A stretch of 64,000 nucleotides of DNA from Roseiarcus sp963806935 (GTDB lineage: Bacteria > Pseudomonadota > Alphaproteobacteria > Rhizobiales > Beijerinckiaceae): the NCBI GenBank assembly GCA_963806935.1, contig CAWEAT010000024.1:27701-91700 (forward strand), given 5' to 3'. A program made the translations under genes and the position numbers. Below are positions 63,150 through 64,000 of the stretch, in pieces; position 1 is the stretch's first letter; each line of letters begins with the position of its first letter. The notes under the pieces are model-generated. The model worked only from the letters and a program-made list of their open reading frames with translations, searched no databases and was not told where the DNA came from.

Positions 63150-64000
63150 TGTGCGGCCATTGCGGGTGCGGCGACGAGGCCGCGGCGACGGTCCTCAATC
63201 TCGAGACGGGCAAGGAGACGGCGATGGAGCACGGCGCCCATCGGCACACGTACGACGACGGTCATTCTCATGTTCATGATCCGGACCACGGCCGCCACCA
63301 TGCCCATGAGCACGGCCACGATCACGATCATAGCCACGGCCACGCCCCGCGGACTTCGGCCGGCGAGCTCGTCGAGCTCGAGGCCCGGATCCTGGCCAAG
63401 AACGATGCGATGGCGGAGAAGAATCGGGCCTGGTTCAAGGGCCGGGAGATACTGGCGCTCAATCTCGTGAGTTCGCCCGGCGCGGGCAAGACGACGCTCC
63501 TCGAACGCACCATCCGCGACCTTAGGGACGAACTCAAGCTCTATGTGGTGGAGGGCGACCAGGCCACCTCCAACGATGGGGAACGCATCCGCGCCGCCGG
63601 CGCGCCGGCCGTGCAGGTGAACACAGGCGCAGGCTGCCATCTCGAGGCCGACATGGTCGCCCGCGGATTGCAGGAGCTCAAGCCCGCTGCGGGATCGGTG
63701 GTCCTGATCGAGAATGTCGGCAATCTCGTTTGCCCCGCTCTGTTCGATCTTGGCGAGCGGGCCAAGGTCGTTATCCTGTCGGTGAGCGAGGGCGACGACA
63801 AGCCGCTCAAATATCCGTACATGTTCAGGGCCGCCGAGATGATGGTCCTCAACAAGATGGATCTCCTGCCCCACGTCGAGTTCGATCCCGAACGGGCGCT
63901 GGCCAACGCGCTTAAAGTCAATCCGTCGATCGCCTCGATCCGCCTTTCGGCGCGCACCGGAGAGGGACTCGACGCCTGGTACGGCTGGCTGCGCGGTGAA
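63149..64000 (+). CDS. hypB: Hydrogenase nickel-incorporation GTPase HypB, 3' end beyond window
   Basis: GTPase that powers nickel insertion. The 284 codons visible start MCGHCGCGDE (high-affinity Cys nickel site). A His-rich stretch follows (about 27-67, with repeated HDH, HSH and HGH), suggesting nickel storage. The GTPase core has the P-loop NLVSSPGAGKTTLLERT, YVVEGDQATSNDGERI, ENVGNLVCPALFDLGE and VLNKMDLL. The frame is open at the window end, and the usual length suggests that only a short tail is missing. Hydrogenase structural genes might follow outside the window. Confidence 0.95.
   Translation, partial: MCGHCGCGDEAAATVLNLETGKETAMEHGAHRHTYDDGHSHVHDPDHGRHHAHEHGHDHDHSHGHAPRTSAGELVELEARILAKNDAMAEKNRAWFKGREILALNLVSSPGAGKTTLLERTIRDLRDELKLYVVEGDQATSNDGERIRAAGAPAVQVNTGAGCHLEADMVARGLQELKPAAGSVVLIENVGNLVCPALFDLGERAKVVILSVSEGDDKPLKYPYMFRAAEMMVLNKMDLLPHVEFDPERALANALKVNPSIASIRLSARTGEGLDAWYGWLRGE

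Overview
High-GC DNA from an alphaproteobacterium, most likely of the Hyphomicrobiales (Rhizobiales). The evidence is the lepB-rnc-era block, a GcrA-type cell-cycle regulator, FixJ-style two-component regulation, DUF4242 and TPR-linked class III cyclases, a general amino-acid (AapJ-type) binding protein, and a hyp cluster with an extra sugar-isomerase gene. A Beijerinckiaceae-like host is a guess.

Layout. 1-9.7 kb: tpiA (cut by the window edge), ppiD, trpE, a divergent HxlR regulator/FAD-oxidase pair with a clear inverted-repeat operator, and a MASE1 histidine kinase/response regulator pair. 9.8-18.3 kb: a signalling region with four class III nucleotide cyclases, a frameshifted LysM protein, an SDR, and two recombination scars (a decayed copy of the FAD oxidase, and a mosaic of two gene tails). 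18.3-37.6 kb: metabolic and transport genes (aapJ, a higBA module with a broken toxin, metC, nucleoside hydrolase, YyaL-like thioredoxin protein, TetR plus molybdenum hydroxylase operon, isonitrile-hydratase-like protein, PLP decarboxylase, ADPS-like oxidase, type I secretion ABC/HlyD pair). 37.8-40.5 kb: a DUF5343 gene, a gcrA-like gene, a gcrA/IS3 mosaic, a G-rich repeat, five helically phased 21-22 bp repeats and a parS-type palindrome. 40.5-44.5 kb: era, rnc, lepB, qor and tRNA-Glu. 44.5-56.8 kb: a degraded island downstream of the tRNA, with IS1595, IS5 (split by IS256), IS701 and IS1182 elements, remnants of a phage packaging operon, an integrase tail and a small AT-richer membrane-protein cassette. 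56.8-64 kb: a 5'-truncated NHL-repeat gene followed by hypF-hypC-(SIS isomerase)-hypD-hypE-hypA-hypB, the maturation system for a [NiFe] hydrogenase whose structural genes are not in the window.

A striking property is the number of genes that can be read only with a one-base (sometimes two-base) frame change: about seventeen sites, several in G/C or A homopolymers, and almost all in accessory genes, whereas tpiA, ppiD, trpE, metC, era, rnc, lepB and the whole hyp operon are intact. Both recent gene decay and long-read consensus errors could explain this. Broken genes are therefore given as pseudogenes, with the frame change located.

The most unusual signals are the phased repeat array next to parS directly behind era, the gcrA/IS3 mosaic beside it, the hidden two-gene membrane cassette at 45.7-46.4 kb, and a hyp operon whose NHL and sugar-isomerase companions point to a group 1h-type hydrogenase cut off by the island.
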